A DNA stretch of 32,549 bases from Lachnospiraceae bacterium (GCA_910576545.1 CAJTKM010000028.1:1-32549), one strand, 5' to 3'. Numbered from the stretch's first letter, positions 1-8,814 are shown. A program made the numbers and translations. Notes: a model not told the origin generated them from the letters alone.

Positions 1-89
1 CCCCACTGGCCGCGCTGTCCCGGCAGATGTGGTTCCAGTAGCGCCCATACTTTGTCACTTATGTCGTGTCGGTGATAGGAAGCATCCAT
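1..89 (-). CDS. IS5-family transposase, N-terminal fragment
   Basis: About 29 residues are visible, starting MDASYHRHDISDKVWALLEP and continuing through LPGQRGQWG. This is the typical opening of IS427-group IS5 transposases, where a DISDxxWxxLEPxLPG segment is followed by a conserved GxWGG. The ATG is at 89-87, with GGAGAG a few bases upstream. The catalytic DDE region is off the window, so activity cannot be judged. The start is identical to the copy at 32466. Confidence 0.8.
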   Translation of the reverse strand, partial: MDASYHRHDISDKVWALLEPHLPGQRGQW

Positions 90-158
90 CTTTTTCTCTC
101 CTGTCCTTTAAGATGCTTCCATTTTATCACAATCCATTCACCTTGTGTAGACACTATC
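1..158 (-). mobile_element. IS5-family insertion sequence, 5' end, truncated by the window edge
   Basis: This is the start of an insertion sequence reading leftward out of the window. Its outer end is at 158, beginning GATAGTGTCTACAC on the minus strand, and it carries the first part of a transposase. The same sequence occurs in inverted orientation at 32397-32549, with no difference that I can see over the shared 153 bases. The bases flanking the tip are CTAG here and TTAG at the other copy, which fits the (Y)TA(R) targets known for the IS427 group of IS5 elements. The opposite end of the element is outside the window. Confidence 0.85.
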
Positions 159-222
159 TAGATGATTCAGGAATTTTATAAAATGAAATTTTCTTATGGC
201 AACGCCCATTATGCCGTTCTGC

Positions 223-1149
223 TTATCTCTTTGAAACCTTCACCCGTTTCCCCAGTGCGGAGAAGCCGGAAACGCGGTAGCCCATTGCAGAAAGCTCGCC
301 AAATGCCTCCACGCCGCTGTTATTGTCCTGTTTCCAGCACTGCCGGAATACCGGACAGCTGATGTATGCATCGGCCTCTGCTTCGCGGCCTTCCGTCTGT
401 CCTTCTTCTGTGGCGGTGTGGAAATAAAAACCCTCTGCTGCCGTAATATCCGGCCGAAGCCGTACCAGCCGCCGCAGGGCAGGGCGGTTGCCAGCCAAAT
501 CCAGCCAGAAACAGCCTTGCTTTAAGATATGCTCATAGCTCCGCTGTTCCAGTCCGCAGGAGAGAATCGCATCTGCTTTTGCGAAAGCCGGATTTTTTGG
601 CGAGGAAAAAACCTCCACTAAAAGCCCGCATTCTTCATAGAGCCGCTCTGCAACGGCTTCCGCTGCGCGTTTTTGCTCCGTATAAATGCTTAGGCGGTTG
701 ACCTCGTTGCCCATAGAACTGAATGCCTGTTCCCAAAGCCAGGGCTCACCGCCAGCAATGAGATAGGACGCCTGTGCCGGTTCTGTGCCCTTCCGCCGCA
801 AAGCCTCTGCTGCGCCCGCAAAGGCAAAAACAGACGTGATTTTCCGCCCTTCCGCAAAGGGCAGCCCTTCCTGCGGAAATTCTCCCTCTGCGGGCGGCAT
901 GACGATTCCCACGCCGTTCTGCCGCATTTCATCCAGCAGTGCCGTCGCGTTCTGCCGCCATCCGTCCCCGATGATGCCCTCTTTTCTGGTATGCAGTATT
1001 CCTTCCCAGACGCCGGCTTGTTCCTCTATGTGGTATGGGCTTCTGGAACGCGTATAGTATTCCCGCCATGCCGCGGGCAGGAGCCTTGTCCAGCCCGGCA
1101 GCGGGGGGGCTTCTCCTTCCGCTAAAAAACGTATCCTTCCTTTTTTCAT
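223..1149 (-). CDS. Unrecognised protein with a Rossmann-like region
   Basis: I do not recognise this 308-residue protein. It appears soluble, with no signal peptide or membrane segment. The middle (about residues 125-200) alternates strand-like and helix-like stretches, including YLIAGGEPWLWEQAFSSMG, a charged tail after the next strand (IYTEQKRAAEA), and a later ADAILSCG strand. This is reminiscent of NAD(P)-binding folds such as the shikimate dehydrogenase C-terminal domain. The glycine pattern is not a clean GxGxxG, so a cofactor is only a guess. The ATG at 1149 has AAGGGGG about 8 bases upstream, which supports the start. The gene stands alone, facing away from the pyruvate oxidoreductase gene. 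Its 3' end is about 60 bases from the IS insertion, so whatever normally lay downstream has been displaced. Confidence 0.65.
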   Translation of the reverse strand: MKKGRIRFLAEGEAPPLPGWTRLLPAAWREYYTRSRSPYHIEEQAGVWEGILHTRKEGIIGDGWRQNATALLDEMRQNGVGIVMPPAEGEFPQEGLPFAEGRKITSVFAFAGAAEALRRKGTEPAQASYLIAGGEPWLWEQAFSSMGNEVNRLSIYTEQKRAAEAVAERLYEECGLLVEVFSSPKNPAFAKADAILSCGLEQRSYEHILKQGCFWLDLAGNRPALRRLVRLRPDITAAEGFYFHTATEEGQTEGREAEADAYISCPVFRQCWKQDNNSGVEAFGELSAMGYRVSGFSALGKRVKVSKR

Positions 1150-1458
1150 ATGCCGTTCCCCCTTGCGTTAGTGTTTTCCCTGTTTCATGCAAATTGCATT
1201 GTATATAAAAAAATACAAAATGCAGTATTTTTCTTTTTTATGCCATATCGCTTTATTTTCTGCTTATATCTGCTAAATTCTGCCAGATTGCATAAAAAAC
1301 TGTGCGTGTTTTAATATCTGGTTTTTGCGCATCATTTTGATTTCTCATTTTTTATCCGTTATGAATAAAAAAAATCATATCAACAAAAATTTTTTATTAT
1401 TTTCGCACAAGTATTCAATTTTGTACACAGAATACAACCAAATTTATTCGTAAACGAT
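1150..1458. other. AT-rich intergenic region without a gene
   Basis: About 300 bases between two divergent genes. It is markedly richer in A and T than the coding sequence and contains many runs of A or T. A weak foldback pairs GCATTGTAT (near 1197) with ATACAAAATGC (near 1215). I find no plausible coding frame with a ribosome binding site. The region presumably holds the promoter of the minus-strand gene and upstream promoter sequence for the oxidoreductase. Confidence 0.6.
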
Positions 1459-1487
1459 TGACAATAATTCCGAAATAATTTATCATG
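1459..1487 (+). promoter_or_regulatory. Strong sigma-A promoter of the pyruvate oxidoreductase gene
   Basis: TTGACA at 1459-1464 is a perfect -35 box. It is followed after exactly 17 bases by TATCAT at 1482-1487, one mismatch from the -10 consensus. Transcription would start near 1494, giving a 5' leader of about 110 bases. AT-rich sequence upstream could act as an UP element. This fits a gene that is normally very highly expressed in fermentative clostridia. Confidence 0.8.
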
Positions 1488-1605
1488 AAATTATTGAAAA
1501 GGGAATCGGCGGGCATGGCATTTCCTGTGATATTTTATCCTTTCCTGCCCGTAAACGGTTCCTGTGTCCCCCTATAAAACTAATGTATGAAAGGAGTCCC
1601 ATTCC

Positions 1606-4600
1606 ATGAACACAAAAATCATGAAAACGATGGACGGCAACGAAGCGGCTGCGTATATTTCCTACGCGTTTACCGAAGTTGCTACCATCTACCCTATCAC
1701 ACCTTCCTCCCCTATGGCGGAGCATGTTGACAGCTGGTCTGCAAATGGCAAGAAAAATTTGTTTGGCCAGACAGTCCGCCTTGTGGAAATGGAATCCGAA
1801 GCGGGCGCGGCAGGCGCGATGCATGGCGCATTGGAGGCCGGTACGCTGACGACTACATACACAGCATCTCAGGGCCTTTTGCTGATGATTCCCCCGATGT
1901 ACCGTATTGCGGGCCAGCTGAAGCCCGGCGTATTCCATGTCAGTTCCAGAACAGTCGGCACACATGCATTCTCGATCTTCGGCGACCATTCCGACGTTAT
2001 GAGCTGCCGCCAGATTGGCTGTGCAATGCTTTCTTCCGCATCCGTGCAGGAAGTTATGGATTTGGGCGGCGTTGCGCATCTGTCCGCAATCAAGGGCAGT
2101 GTGCCGTTCGTACATTTCTTTGACGGTTTCCGTACTTCCCATGAGCTTCAGAAAATTGAAGTTATGGACTATGATGAGATTGGCAAGCTGATTGACGAGG
2201 ACGCGCTCAGGAAATTCCGCAAGAGCTCTCTGAATCCGGAACGTCCCGTGCAGCGTTCTACTGTACAGAACCCTGACGTATTTTTCCAGAACAGGGAAGC
2301 ATGTACGCCGTTCTATACACGTCTGCCGGAAATCGTTGAGAACTACATGCTGGAAATCAATAAAATTACAGGCCGCAATTATCACCTGTTTAACTACTTC
2401 GGCGCACCCGATGCAGAGCATGTTATCATTGCGATGGGCTCCATCACAGGCGCAGCGCAGGAAGTTGTGGAAAATCTGACGGCAAAGGGTGAAAAGGTTG
2501 GCTTCCTGCAGGTACATTTGTATCGTCCATTCTCCATGAAGCATTTCATGGCGGCTCTGCCGGAAAGTGCGAAGATTATCACTGTTCTGGACAGAACGAA
2601 GGAACCCGGCGCATTGGGCGAACCTCTGTACGAAGATGTCTGCTCTGCACTGGTAGAGGCTGGACGCAGCCCTCAGGTGCTGGCTGGACGCTACGGCCTT
2701 TCTTCCAAGGACGTAACACCCGCGCAGGTAGTTGCGGTATTTGACAATATGAAGGGCGTGAAAAAGCACCACTTCACTGTTGGCATCATCGACGATGTTT
2801 CCAATACGTCCATCGAGGTCGGCGCAGAGCCGGAAGTTACTGATGAAAGCACGATTGCATGCAAATTCTGGGGCCTTGGCTCTGACGGTACCGTTGGCGC
2901 AAACAAAAACTCCATCAAAATCATCGGTGACCATACAGACAAGTACGCACAGGCGTATTTTGAATATGATACCAAGAAATCCGGCGGTATCACAAAATCC
3001 CACCTGCGTTTTGGCGATGTGCCCATTCGCTCCAGCTATCTGGTGTTCAAGGCGGACTTTGTGGCATGTCATAATCAGTCTTATATCTCGAAGTATGACA
3101 TTGTTTCCGAGATTAAGCCCAATGGTACATTCCTGCTGAACTGCGGCTGGAAGGGTGAAGAGCTGGAACGCCATCTGCCCGCAGAAGTAAAGCGGACAAT
3201 CGCGAACAATAACATTCAGTTCTATACCATTGACGCGGTAGAAATCTGCCGTGAAATCGGCCTTGGCAACCGTACAAACTCCGTATTGCAGTCTGCGTTC
3301 TTCAAGCTGGCGAATATCATCCCTGTTGAGGACGCTGTGGGCTATATGAAGGCGGCGATTGAAAAATCCTACGGCAAGAAGGGTGAAAAAGTTGTCAATA
3401 TGAACTATGCGGCGGTTGATGCTGGGCTTTCCGGCCTTGTAAAAATTGACGTGCCCGAAAGCTGGAAAGACGCAAAGGATATTGATAAAGAGGACGCAAA
3501 ACGTATCCTGCCCGAATATGTGGAAAAACTGCTTGTTCCCATGAATGCACTGAAAGGCGACAGCCTGCCAGTCTCCGTATTCGCTGGGCGCGAGGACGGC
3601 ACTGCGCCGCTTGGCACATCCAAATTCGAGAAACGCGGCGTTGCCATCGATGTACCTGAATGGGACCCGACAAAGTGTATCCAGTGCAACCAGTGCTCGT
3701 ATGTATGCCCGCACGCTTGTATCCGTCCGTTCCTGCTGACGGAGGAGGAAGCTGCAAACGCGCCCGAAAGCTATATCACGAAGAAAGCTGCTGGCGCAGG
3801 CGAAATTTCCAAATATATGTACCGTATGCAGGTTGACCCGCTGGACTGCCAGGGCTGCGGCGTCTGCGTAACTGCCTGCCCTGCAAAGGAAAAGGCTCTG
3901 GCGATGAAGCCGCTGGATACGCAGATGGGTGAACAGGACAACTGGGACTTCTCCCTCGCGCTTTCCTATAAGGAGAACCCGATGGACAAATACAGCGTGA
4001 AGGGCAGCCAGTTTGAACAGCCTCTGCTGGAGTTCTCCGGCGCATGCGCAGGCTGCGGCGAAACAGCATACGCGAAGCTGATGACCCAGCTTTACGGCGA
4101 CAGAATGTACCTTGCGAACGCAACAGGCTGTACACAGGCTTGGGGCGCGGCGGCTCCCTGTGTTCCTTACACAACGAATAAAGAGGGTCATGGCCCCGCA
4201 TGGAGCAATTCCCTGTTTGAAAATAACGCGCAGTTCTCCCTCGGTATGGTTCTCGCGGTAGAACAGCAGAGGGAACGCGTAGCAATGAAGCTGAAAGACC
4301 TGCTTGCGCTGGCAAATGACGCGGCGTTTGCGGAAGCAGGCAATGTATGGCTGGATAACTACAATGACGGACACCGCAGCAAAGAGGATACAAAGGCTCT
4401 GCTGACGGCGCTGGAAGGGCTTTCCGTAAGCGGCGAAGCGGCTGGACTGAAGGATTTCATTCTGGAAAACAGAGAACACCTGACAAAAAAATCCATGTGG
4501 ATGTACGGCGGCGATGGCTGGGCATATGACATCGGTTACGGCGGCCTTGACCATGTGCTTGCGTCTGGCGTAGATGTAAATGTGCTTATTGTAGATACGG

Positions 4601-5136
4601 AGGTTTATTCCAACACAGGCGGCCAGTCCTCCAAGGCAACGCCTATCGGCGCGGTTGCGCAGTTCGCGGCAGGCGGTAAGCCTACCGTAAAGAAAGACCT
4701 GGGTATGCTGGCAATGAGTTATGGCTATATCTATGTGGCACAGGTTGCGCTGGGGGCGAACCCCGCACAGCTGATTAAGGCGCTGAAAGAGGCAGAGGCA
4801 TACAATGGCCCGTCCCTTATCATTGCTTATGCGCCTTGTATCAACCATGGTATTTCCAAGGGTATGGCAAACGCACAGCTGGAAGCGAAGCTGGCTGTTG
4901 ACGCGGGTTACTGGCATCTGTACCGCTACAACCCTGACCTGAAGAAGGAAGGCAGGAATCCGTTCATTCTGGATTCCAAAGAGCCTACCATGGACTACAA
5001 CGAGTTCATCATGGGCGAAGTACGTTACTCCTCTTTGGTACGCACATTCCCCGAAACAGCGGAGGTACTGCTTAAAGAAGCGGCGGACTACGCAAAGGAG
5101 AAATACGAATCCTACCGCAGCATGGCGGAAAGATAA
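1606..5136 (+). CDS. nifJ: Pyruvate:ferredoxin (flavodoxin) oxidoreductase, single-chain
   Basis: Oxidises pyruvate with CoA to acetyl-CoA and CO2, reducing ferredoxin in the cytoplasm; it is the central energy step of clostridial fermentation. The 1176-residue length matches the single-chain homodimeric enzyme. The N-terminal pyrimidine-binding domain has the YPITPSSPMAE motif (about residues 29-39). Two [4Fe-4S] sites of an inserted ferredoxin domain are visible as CIQCNQCSYVC (about 691-701) and CQGCGVCVTAC (about 748-758). The thiamine diphosphate region includes ACAGCGETAYAK (about 812) and GGDGWAYDIGYGGLDH (about 968), with cysteines for the proximal cluster. The ATG follows AAAGGAG at a good distance. 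It has its own promoter and terminator, so it is monocistronic. It would consume the pyruvate made by the aspartate-degradation operon further along. Confidence 0.97.
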   Translation: MNTKIMKTMDGNEAAAYISYAFTEVATIYPITPSSPMAEHVDSWSANGKKNLFGQTVRLVEMESEAGAAGAMHGALEAGTLTTTYTASQGLLLMIPPMYRIAGQLKPGVFHVSSRTVGTHAFSIFGDHSDVMSCRQIGCAMLSSASVQEVMDLGGVAHLSAIKGSVPFVHFFDGFRTSHELQKIEVMDYDEIGKLIDEDALRKFRKSSLNPERPVQRSTVQNPDVFFQNREACTPFYTRLPEIVENYMLEINKITGRNYHLFNYFGAPDAEHVIIAMGSITGAAQEVVENLTAKGEKVGFLQVHLYRPFSMKHFMAALPESAKIITVLDRTKEPGALGEPLYEDVCSALVEAGRSPQVLAGRYGLSSKDVTPAQVVAVFDNMKGVKKHHFTVGIIDDVSNTSIEVGAEPEVTDESTIACKFWGLGSDGTVGANKNSIKIIGDHTDKYAQAYFEYDTKKSGGITKSHLRFGDVPIRSSYLVFKADFVACHNQSYISKYDIVSEIKPNGTFLLNCGWKGEELERHLPAEVKRTIANNNIQFYTIDAVEICREIGLGNRTNSVLQSAFFKLANIIPVEDAVGYMKAAIEKSYGKKGEKVVNMNYAAVDAGLSGLVKIDVPESWKDAKDIDKEDAKRILPEYVEKLLVPMNALKGDSLPVSVFAGREDGTAPLGTSKFEKRGVAIDVPEWDPTKCIQCNQCSYVCPHACIRPFLLTEEEAANAPESYITKKAAGAGEISKYMYRMQVDPLDCQGCGVCVTACPAKEKALAMKPLDTQMGEQDNWDFSLALSYKENPMDKYSVKGSQFEQPLLEFSGACAGCGETAYAKLMTQLYGDRMYLANATGCTQAWGAAAPCVPYTTNKEGHGPAWSNSLFENNAQFSLGMVLAVEQQRERVAMKLKDLLALANDAAFAEAGNVWLDNYNDGHRSKEDTKALLTALEGLSVSGEAAGLKDFILENREHLTKKSMWMYGGDGWAYDIGYGGLDHVLASGVDVNVLIVDTEVYSNTGGQSSKATPIGAVAQFAAGGKPTVKKDLGMLAMSYGYIYVAQVALGANPAQLIKALKEAEAYNGPSLIIAYAPCINHGISKGMANAQLEAKLAVDAGYWHLYRYNPDLKKEGRNPFILDSKEPTMDYNEFIMGEVRYSSLVRTFPETAEVLLKEAADYAKEKYESYRSMAER

Positions 5137-5194
5137 AAAGAAAGACCTTGAAATCGTGGGGCAAAACTTTGTTTTGCGGAGGATAAAAAATCTG

Positions 5195-5224
5195 GCGGCT
5201 CCGGAATATCCGGGGCTGCTTTTT
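5195..5224 (+). terminator. Intrinsic terminator of the pyruvate oxidoreductase gene
   Basis: GCGGCTCCGG (5195-5204) pairs, with G-U wobbles, to CCGGGGCTGC (5210-5219) around a five-base loop, followed by five T residues (5220-5224). A second, smaller perfect hairpin lies just upstream at 5161-5177. Confidence 0.75.
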
Positions 5225-5276
5225 ATTGCCTTGTTTTTACGAAAGAGTTATAATAAAGAAAAGGAGGGTTCAGGCT

Positions 5277-5969
5277 ATGAAAGTGACGTATCTGCATCAC
5301 AGCGGTTTTGCTGTGGAAACGGAAACAAAGGTATTACTGTTTGATTATTATACGCAAGGCGGGCGTTTTTGTTATTTTGATCCGGCAGAATATGCCGGAA
5401 AGGATATTTTAGTATTTGTTTCCCATTTCCATGAGGACCATTTTGACCGCCGCATATTGGACTGGGCGGGGCAGAGCGGCGTGCGCTATATATTCTCCAG
5501 GGATGTACGCCCGGGGGCGGACTTTAAGGGGGAGAAGCTGGTGGTAGAGCCGCACGCAGCCTATGATTTTGCAGGGGTTCACATTGAAACACTGCGTTCG
5601 AATGACGAGGGTGTTGCGTTCTTTGTGGAGGTGGACGGCAGGCACATATATCACGCGGGCGACCTGAACTGGTGGCACTGGAACGGCGAGAGCGATGCTT
5701 TCAACCGTGACATTGCCAGAAGCTACACAGAAGAAGTCGACAAGCTGAAAGGGCGCAGGATAGATGTGGCGTTTATTCCGGTGGATCTGCGGCTGGAAGA
5801 CAAATATTACTGGGCGGCGGATTATTTTATGGAAGAAATTGGCGCGGAAATTATGTTCCCCATGCATTTCTGGGGGAAGTTTGGTGTATGCAGAATGTTG
5901 GAAGAAAAGGGCTACGGCACCAAAGTTATGGATATCCGTGCAAAAAATCAGGAATTCCTGCTGCCGTAG
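5277..5969 (+). CDS. Metallo-beta-lactamase-fold hydrolase, UlaG-like
   Basis: A 230-residue cytoplasmic protein of the metallo-beta-lactamase superfamily (beta-lactamase superfamily domain 3 / UlaG-like). The metal-binding motif HFHEDH is at residues 50-55. A bridging aspartate lies in HAGDL (D129), and a later histidine ligand is likely in PMHFWG (H197). The N-terminus begins directly with the first strand (MKVTYLHHSGFAV), so I use the ATG at 5277, which has AAGGAGGG upstream. An in-frame ATG at 5226 would add a 17-residue tail with no ribosome binding site. The substrate cannot be read from the sequence; relatives act on varied phosphoesters, lactones and nucleic acids. It stands between the oxidoreductase and a MATE exporter. 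Confidence 0.88.
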   Translation: MKVTYLHHSGFAVETETKVLLFDYYTQGGRFCYFDPAEYAGKDILVFVSHFHEDHFDRRILDWAGQSGVRYIFSRDVRPGADFKGEKLVVEPHAAYDFAGVHIETLRSNDEGVAFFVEVDGRHIYHAGDLNWWHWNGESDAFNRDIARSYTEEVDKLKGRRIDVAFIPVDLRLEDKYYWAADYFMEEIGAEIMFPMHFWGKFGVCRMLEEKGYGTKVMDIRAKNQEFLLP

Positions 5970-6055
5970 AACACCGACTATTGATGGAAAAAACGGGGAA
6001 AATCTGCCTGCTTTTGGGCAATATCACAAAAAAGCCTTTCCCTGTGGATTCTGCA

Positions 6056-6084
6056 TTGCATATGCAAAATCGGAGGGCTATAAT
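6056..6084 (+). promoter_or_regulatory. Promoter of the MATE exporter gene
   Basis: TTGCAT (6056-6061) and a perfect TATAAT (6079-6084) are separated by 17 bases. The start point would be near 6091, leaving a leader of about 64 bases that is mostly occupied by the hairpin at 6095-6129. Confidence 0.7.
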
Positions 6085-6094
6085 GGAGTCCATA

Positions 6095-6129
6095 GAAAGA
6101 CGTCCCGGATCTTGAAACGGGACGCTTTC
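6095..6129 (+). promoter_or_regulatory. Strong hairpin in the short leader of the MATE mRNA
   Basis: GAAAG (6095-6099) and CGTCCCG (6101-6107) pair with CGGGACG (6118-6124) and CTTTC (6125-6129). This gives 12 base pairs with one bulged A and a ten-base loop (6108-6117). No T-run follows, so it is not a simple terminator. A smaller alternative hairpin (GACG 6121-6124 with CGTC 6129-6132) would compete with it. It begins a few bases after the predicted transcript start and ends about 10 bases before the ribosome binding site. It could protect the mRNA 5' end or act as a small regulatory element; it matches no riboswitch I can name. Confidence 0.6.
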
Positions 6130-6154
6130 GTCATTTGAAAAGGGGGAGCGGAAG

Positions 6155-7510
6155 ATGGAAGCAATGGAGGAGAAAAAGGCACATCTGTTTTCAAACCGGG
6201 ATTTGCGGCGGTTGATTGCGCCGATGATTATTGAACAGCTGCTGGCGATACTGGTTGGCATGTCGGATTCCATCATGGTTGCAAGCGTGGGGGAGCACGC
6301 TGTTTCGGGCGTGTCATTGGTAGATAATATTTTCATACTGCTGATTTATCTGTTTGCGGCGCTGGCAACGGGCGGCGCGGTAGTTGCGGGGCAGTATCTC
6401 GGGCAGAACAACCGGGAGAAGGCGCGGGCATCTGTTAATCAGCTCATACTGTTTACGGCATTGTTTTCCATTTTCATTACGGTGCTGATTTATCTGGCGC
6501 GCAGCTTTATTTTGCATAATGTATTTGGGCATATTGAGGCTGATGTCATGGAGGCGGCGAAAATTTACCTTGTGGTTGTTTCCGCGTCCATACCGTTTAT
6601 CGCGCTTTATAATGCGGGTGCGGCGGTATTCCGCTCTATGGGTAACTCCAAGGTGCCGATGTATCTGTCTTTCCTGATGAACACCATCAATATCTGCGGC
6701 AATGCCCTGCTGATTTTCGGTTTTCATATGGGCGTTGCCGGTGCGGCGGTTTCAACGCTTGTTTCCCGTATCATTGCGGGCGTGGGGATATTGATACTGT
6801 TGCGCGCGCCGGGGCTTGTGCTGGGACTGGATAAACCGTTTTCGTTCCGGCTGGATGGCGCCATGCTGAAAAAAATTGCTTATATCGGCGTGCCGAACGG
6901 GCTGGAAAACGGCATGTTCCAGCTGGGGAAAATACTGGTGCTGAGCATGATTGCGAGTTTTGGGACGGCGTCTATTGCGGCAAACGCAGTCGGCAATATC
7001 CTTTCAACGTTCCAGGTCCTGCCGGGGATGTCCGTCAGTATGGCGATTATTACGGTCTGCTCCCGCTGTGTCGGCGCTGGGGATTATGATATGGCAAGGT
7101 ATTATACGCGCAAAATACTGAAGCTGATACATGTCATGATTATTGTGTTTAATATTGTGATTCTGGCGGCTATGCCGCTTGTGCTGTATCTCTATAATCT
7201 TTCGGACGAGGCTGTTATGCTTACGAAGCAGATTGTCTGGTGGCACGCTGTGTGCGCCGTTCTGATATGGCCGGAAGCGTTTTCTCTGGCGAATACACTG
7301 CGCGCCGCAAGCGATGTGAAATACTGCATGGTCTGGTCAGTCATATCCATGTGGGTGTTCCGTATCGGGTTCAGCTGGCTGCTGGGCGTAAAAATGCAGA
7401 TGGGTGTATTCGGCGTGTGGGTCGCGATGACGATAGACTGGCTTGTGCGTGCAATATTGTTCATCATACGTTACCGCGGGACGAAATGGCAGCATGCAAT
7501 GGTGAAGTAA
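6155..7510 (+). CDS. MATE-family multidrug/metabolite exporter
   Basis: A 451-residue polytopic inner-membrane protein with about 12 hydrophobic segments in two similar halves, the length and layout of MATE (NorM/DinF) antiporters, which expel cationic compounds using Na+ or H+ gradients. The first segment has the typical RRLIAPMIIEQLLAILVGMS opening, followed by the SVGEHAVSGVSLVDN region and GGAVVAGQYLGQNN between helices 2 and 3. The ATG at 6155 follows AAAGGGGGA. The gene appears to be transcribed alone. The substrate is unknown. Confidence 0.93.
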   Translation: MEAMEEKKAHLFSNRDLRRLIAPMIIEQLLAILVGMSDSIMVASVGEHAVSGVSLVDNIFILLIYLFAALATGGAVVAGQYLGQNNREKARASVNQLILFTALFSIFITVLIYLARSFILHNVFGHIEADVMEAAKIYLVVVSASIPFIALYNAGAAVFRSMGNSKVPMYLSFLMNTINICGNALLIFGFHMGVAGAAVSTLVSRIIAGVGILILLRAPGLVLGLDKPFSFRLDGAMLKKIAYIGVPNGLENGMFQLGKILVLSMIASFGTASIAANAVGNILSTFQVLPGMSVSMAIITVCSRCVGAGDYDMARYYTRKILKLIHVMIIVFNIVILAAMPLVLYLYNLSDEAVMLTKQIVWWHAVCAVLIWPEAFSLANTLRAASDVKYCMVWSVISMWVFRIGFSWLLGVKMQMGVFGVWVAMTIDWLVRAILFIIRYRGTKWQHAMVK

Positions 7511-7565
7511 GGACGGGGCAGGCATTCCTTTTTTGTATCATGAGCATATTTTTTCAAAAAAAGGT

Positions 7566-7594
7566 TTGACAAGCTATAAAAATGATGCTATACT
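7566..7594 (+). promoter_or_regulatory. Promoter of tRNA-Ser
   Basis: Perfect TTGACA (7566-7571), 17-base spacer, then TATACT (7589-7594). The start would fall some 15 bases before the tRNA. Confidence 0.85.
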
Positions 7595-7615
7595 GTTTCT
7601 TGCAGTAGGCATTTT

Positions 7616-7703
7616 GGAGAAGTACTCAAGAGGCTGAAGAGGCGCCCCTGCTAAGGGTGTAGGTCATTCGCGTGGCGCGAGGGTTCAAATCCCTCCTTCT
7701 CCG
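7616..7703 (+). tRNA. tRNA-Ser (GCT)
   Basis: A type II tRNA with a long variable arm. GGAGAAG (7616-7622) pairs with CTTCTCC (7696-7702), and the discriminator base is G. The anticodon loop CTGCTAA gives anticodon GCT, reading AGC and AGU. The T loop is TTCAAAT. CCA is not encoded. Confidence 0.97.
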
Positions 7704-7705
7704 TA

Positions 7706-7749
7706 AAAATTGGAAATTCTGTGTGAAAACAGGAATTTCCAATTTTTTT
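7706..7749 (+). terminator. Intrinsic terminator after tRNA-Ser
   Basis: AAAATTGGAAATTC (7706-7719) is perfectly complementary to GAATTTCCAATTTT (7733-7746), followed by an unbroken T-run to 7749. The loop is 13 bases. Confidence 0.9.
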
Positions 7750-7787
7750 ATGTTCCGGATAAATTTTTACATCTCTTTATTACGCCA

Positions 7788-8696
7788 TTATTTTGCATTG
7801 CTTTCGTGCTCATCTGAACCCATGCACATACTCAGTTTTATCAGCTCCCTGATAGCGGGAGAAATCCATTTATCCTTTCGGTAGATCAGCTGAATCAACA
7901 TCTGCATAGAATAATCCTCCATTTGGAATACAGAAAGATTCCCCTTTTGCAGCTCTGCGTGGGCGGTGGCTTCGGGCAGGAGGGTTATGCCGAAATTATG
8001 CTTTGTGAAATCGAGAATATTGCTGATACTCCCAATTTCCAGATTAGATTTGATTTCCAGATTGCGTTCTGCGCAGTCATGCTCAAATACCTGCCGGTAA
8101 TTGCAGCCTGGCTCTGTCAGAAGAAGATTTTCTTCCAGAATATCCCGAAGGCGGATATTTGTCCGCCCCGCAAATGGATGCGCGGGACAGCAGAGGAACA
8201 CAATATTTGTCGGCTGCTCCCATGCGGTGTTCCACTCGGGAACGGCGATTTTTTTATCCAGCGTCAGAATCAAATCTACCTGATTTTTCCGCAGCATTTC
8301 CATAATTTCCAACGTTGTCGCATTGCGTACGGAGATTTGCACAGATGGCCACAATTTCAGATATTGTTTCAAAACAGGCGGCAGAATATAGTTGCAGGTG
8401 GATTCAATCGCCCCAATGCGAAGAACACCGCTTGGCTTTTGGGCATTGGAAATGACTGCCTTTGTTTCAGACGCAAGGGAAGTGAGGCGGTTGGCATAGG
8501 GCAGAAGCTCCAGCCCTTTTGTGGAAAGGGAAAAGCGTTTTCCTGCCCGCTCAAACAGTTCAACGCCCAGTTCCGCTTCCAGCTGCTGAATCTGCTGTGT
8601 AACGGAAGACTGCGTATAACCCAGATGCTCTGCCGCTTTGGAGAAGCTCATAAATTCGCAGACATGTATAAATGTTGTCAGATGGCGCAGCTCCAT
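7788..8696 (-). CDS. LysR-family transcriptional regulator
   Basis: 302 residues, the usual LysR length. Residues 1-60 form the winged helix-turn-helix (FSKAAEHLGYTQSSVTQQIQ). Residues about 90-295 form the effector-binding domain, beginning with the characteristic SGVLRIGAIEST. The ATG at 8696 is preceded by AGGAGG. The gene is divergent from the asparaginase-nitrilase-aspartase operon across 351 bases, the classical arrangement for a LysR activator and its target. I infer that it controls the operon in response to a pathway intermediate; the effector is not evident. LysR proteins usually also repress their own gene from the shared intergenic region. Confidence 0.95.
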   Translation of the reverse strand: MELRHLTTFIHVCEFMSFSKAAEHLGYTQSSVTQQIQQLEAELGVELFERAGKRFSLSTKGLELLPYANRLTSLASETKAVISNAQKPSGVLRIGAIESTCNYILPPVLKQYLKLWPSVQISVRNATTLEIMEMLRKNQVDLILTLDKKIAVPEWNTAWEQPTNIVFLCCPAHPFAGRTNIRLRDILEENLLLTEPGCNYRQVFEHDCAERNLEIKSNLEIGSISNILDFTKHNFGITLLPEATAHAELQKGNLSVFQMEDYSMQMLIQLIYRKDKWISPAIRELIKLSMCMGSDEHESNAK

Positions 8697-8749
8697 AAAA
8701 CATACCTCCTAAATCATAAAAAATTATAAACATAATAAAAATCATTAAT

Positions 8750-8778
8750 TTTACTTATATTATAATCTGTGCTATGAT
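8750..8778 (+). promoter_or_regulatory. Possible promoter of the asparagine-degradation operon
   Basis: TTTACT (8750-8755) and TATGAT (8773-8778) are 17 bases apart, in an AT-rich stretch that also contains the dyad ATTATAA...TTATAAT (8724-8766). The weak -35 suits activation by the divergent LysR protein. The transcript would then run through the MITE-like element at 8815-9018 before reaching the asparaginase start at 9048. Confidence 0.45.
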
Positions 8779-8814
8779 GTTTGTAAAGAAAAGGCAGGAA
8801 GAAAGATATGTCCA

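Noticed and set aside
1483-4917. A 1144-codon open frame antisense to the pyruvate oxidoreductase gene
   Set aside because: It mirrors a strongly biased coding sequence, where the opposite strand often lacks stops. It has no family resemblance and no sensible ribosome site, and the sense gene is unmistakable.
5161-5177. Hairpin GCAAAAC-TTT-GTTTTGC after the pyruvate oxidoreductase gene
   Set aside because: No T-run follows. The real terminator is the GC-rich stem with five T residues at 5195-5224.
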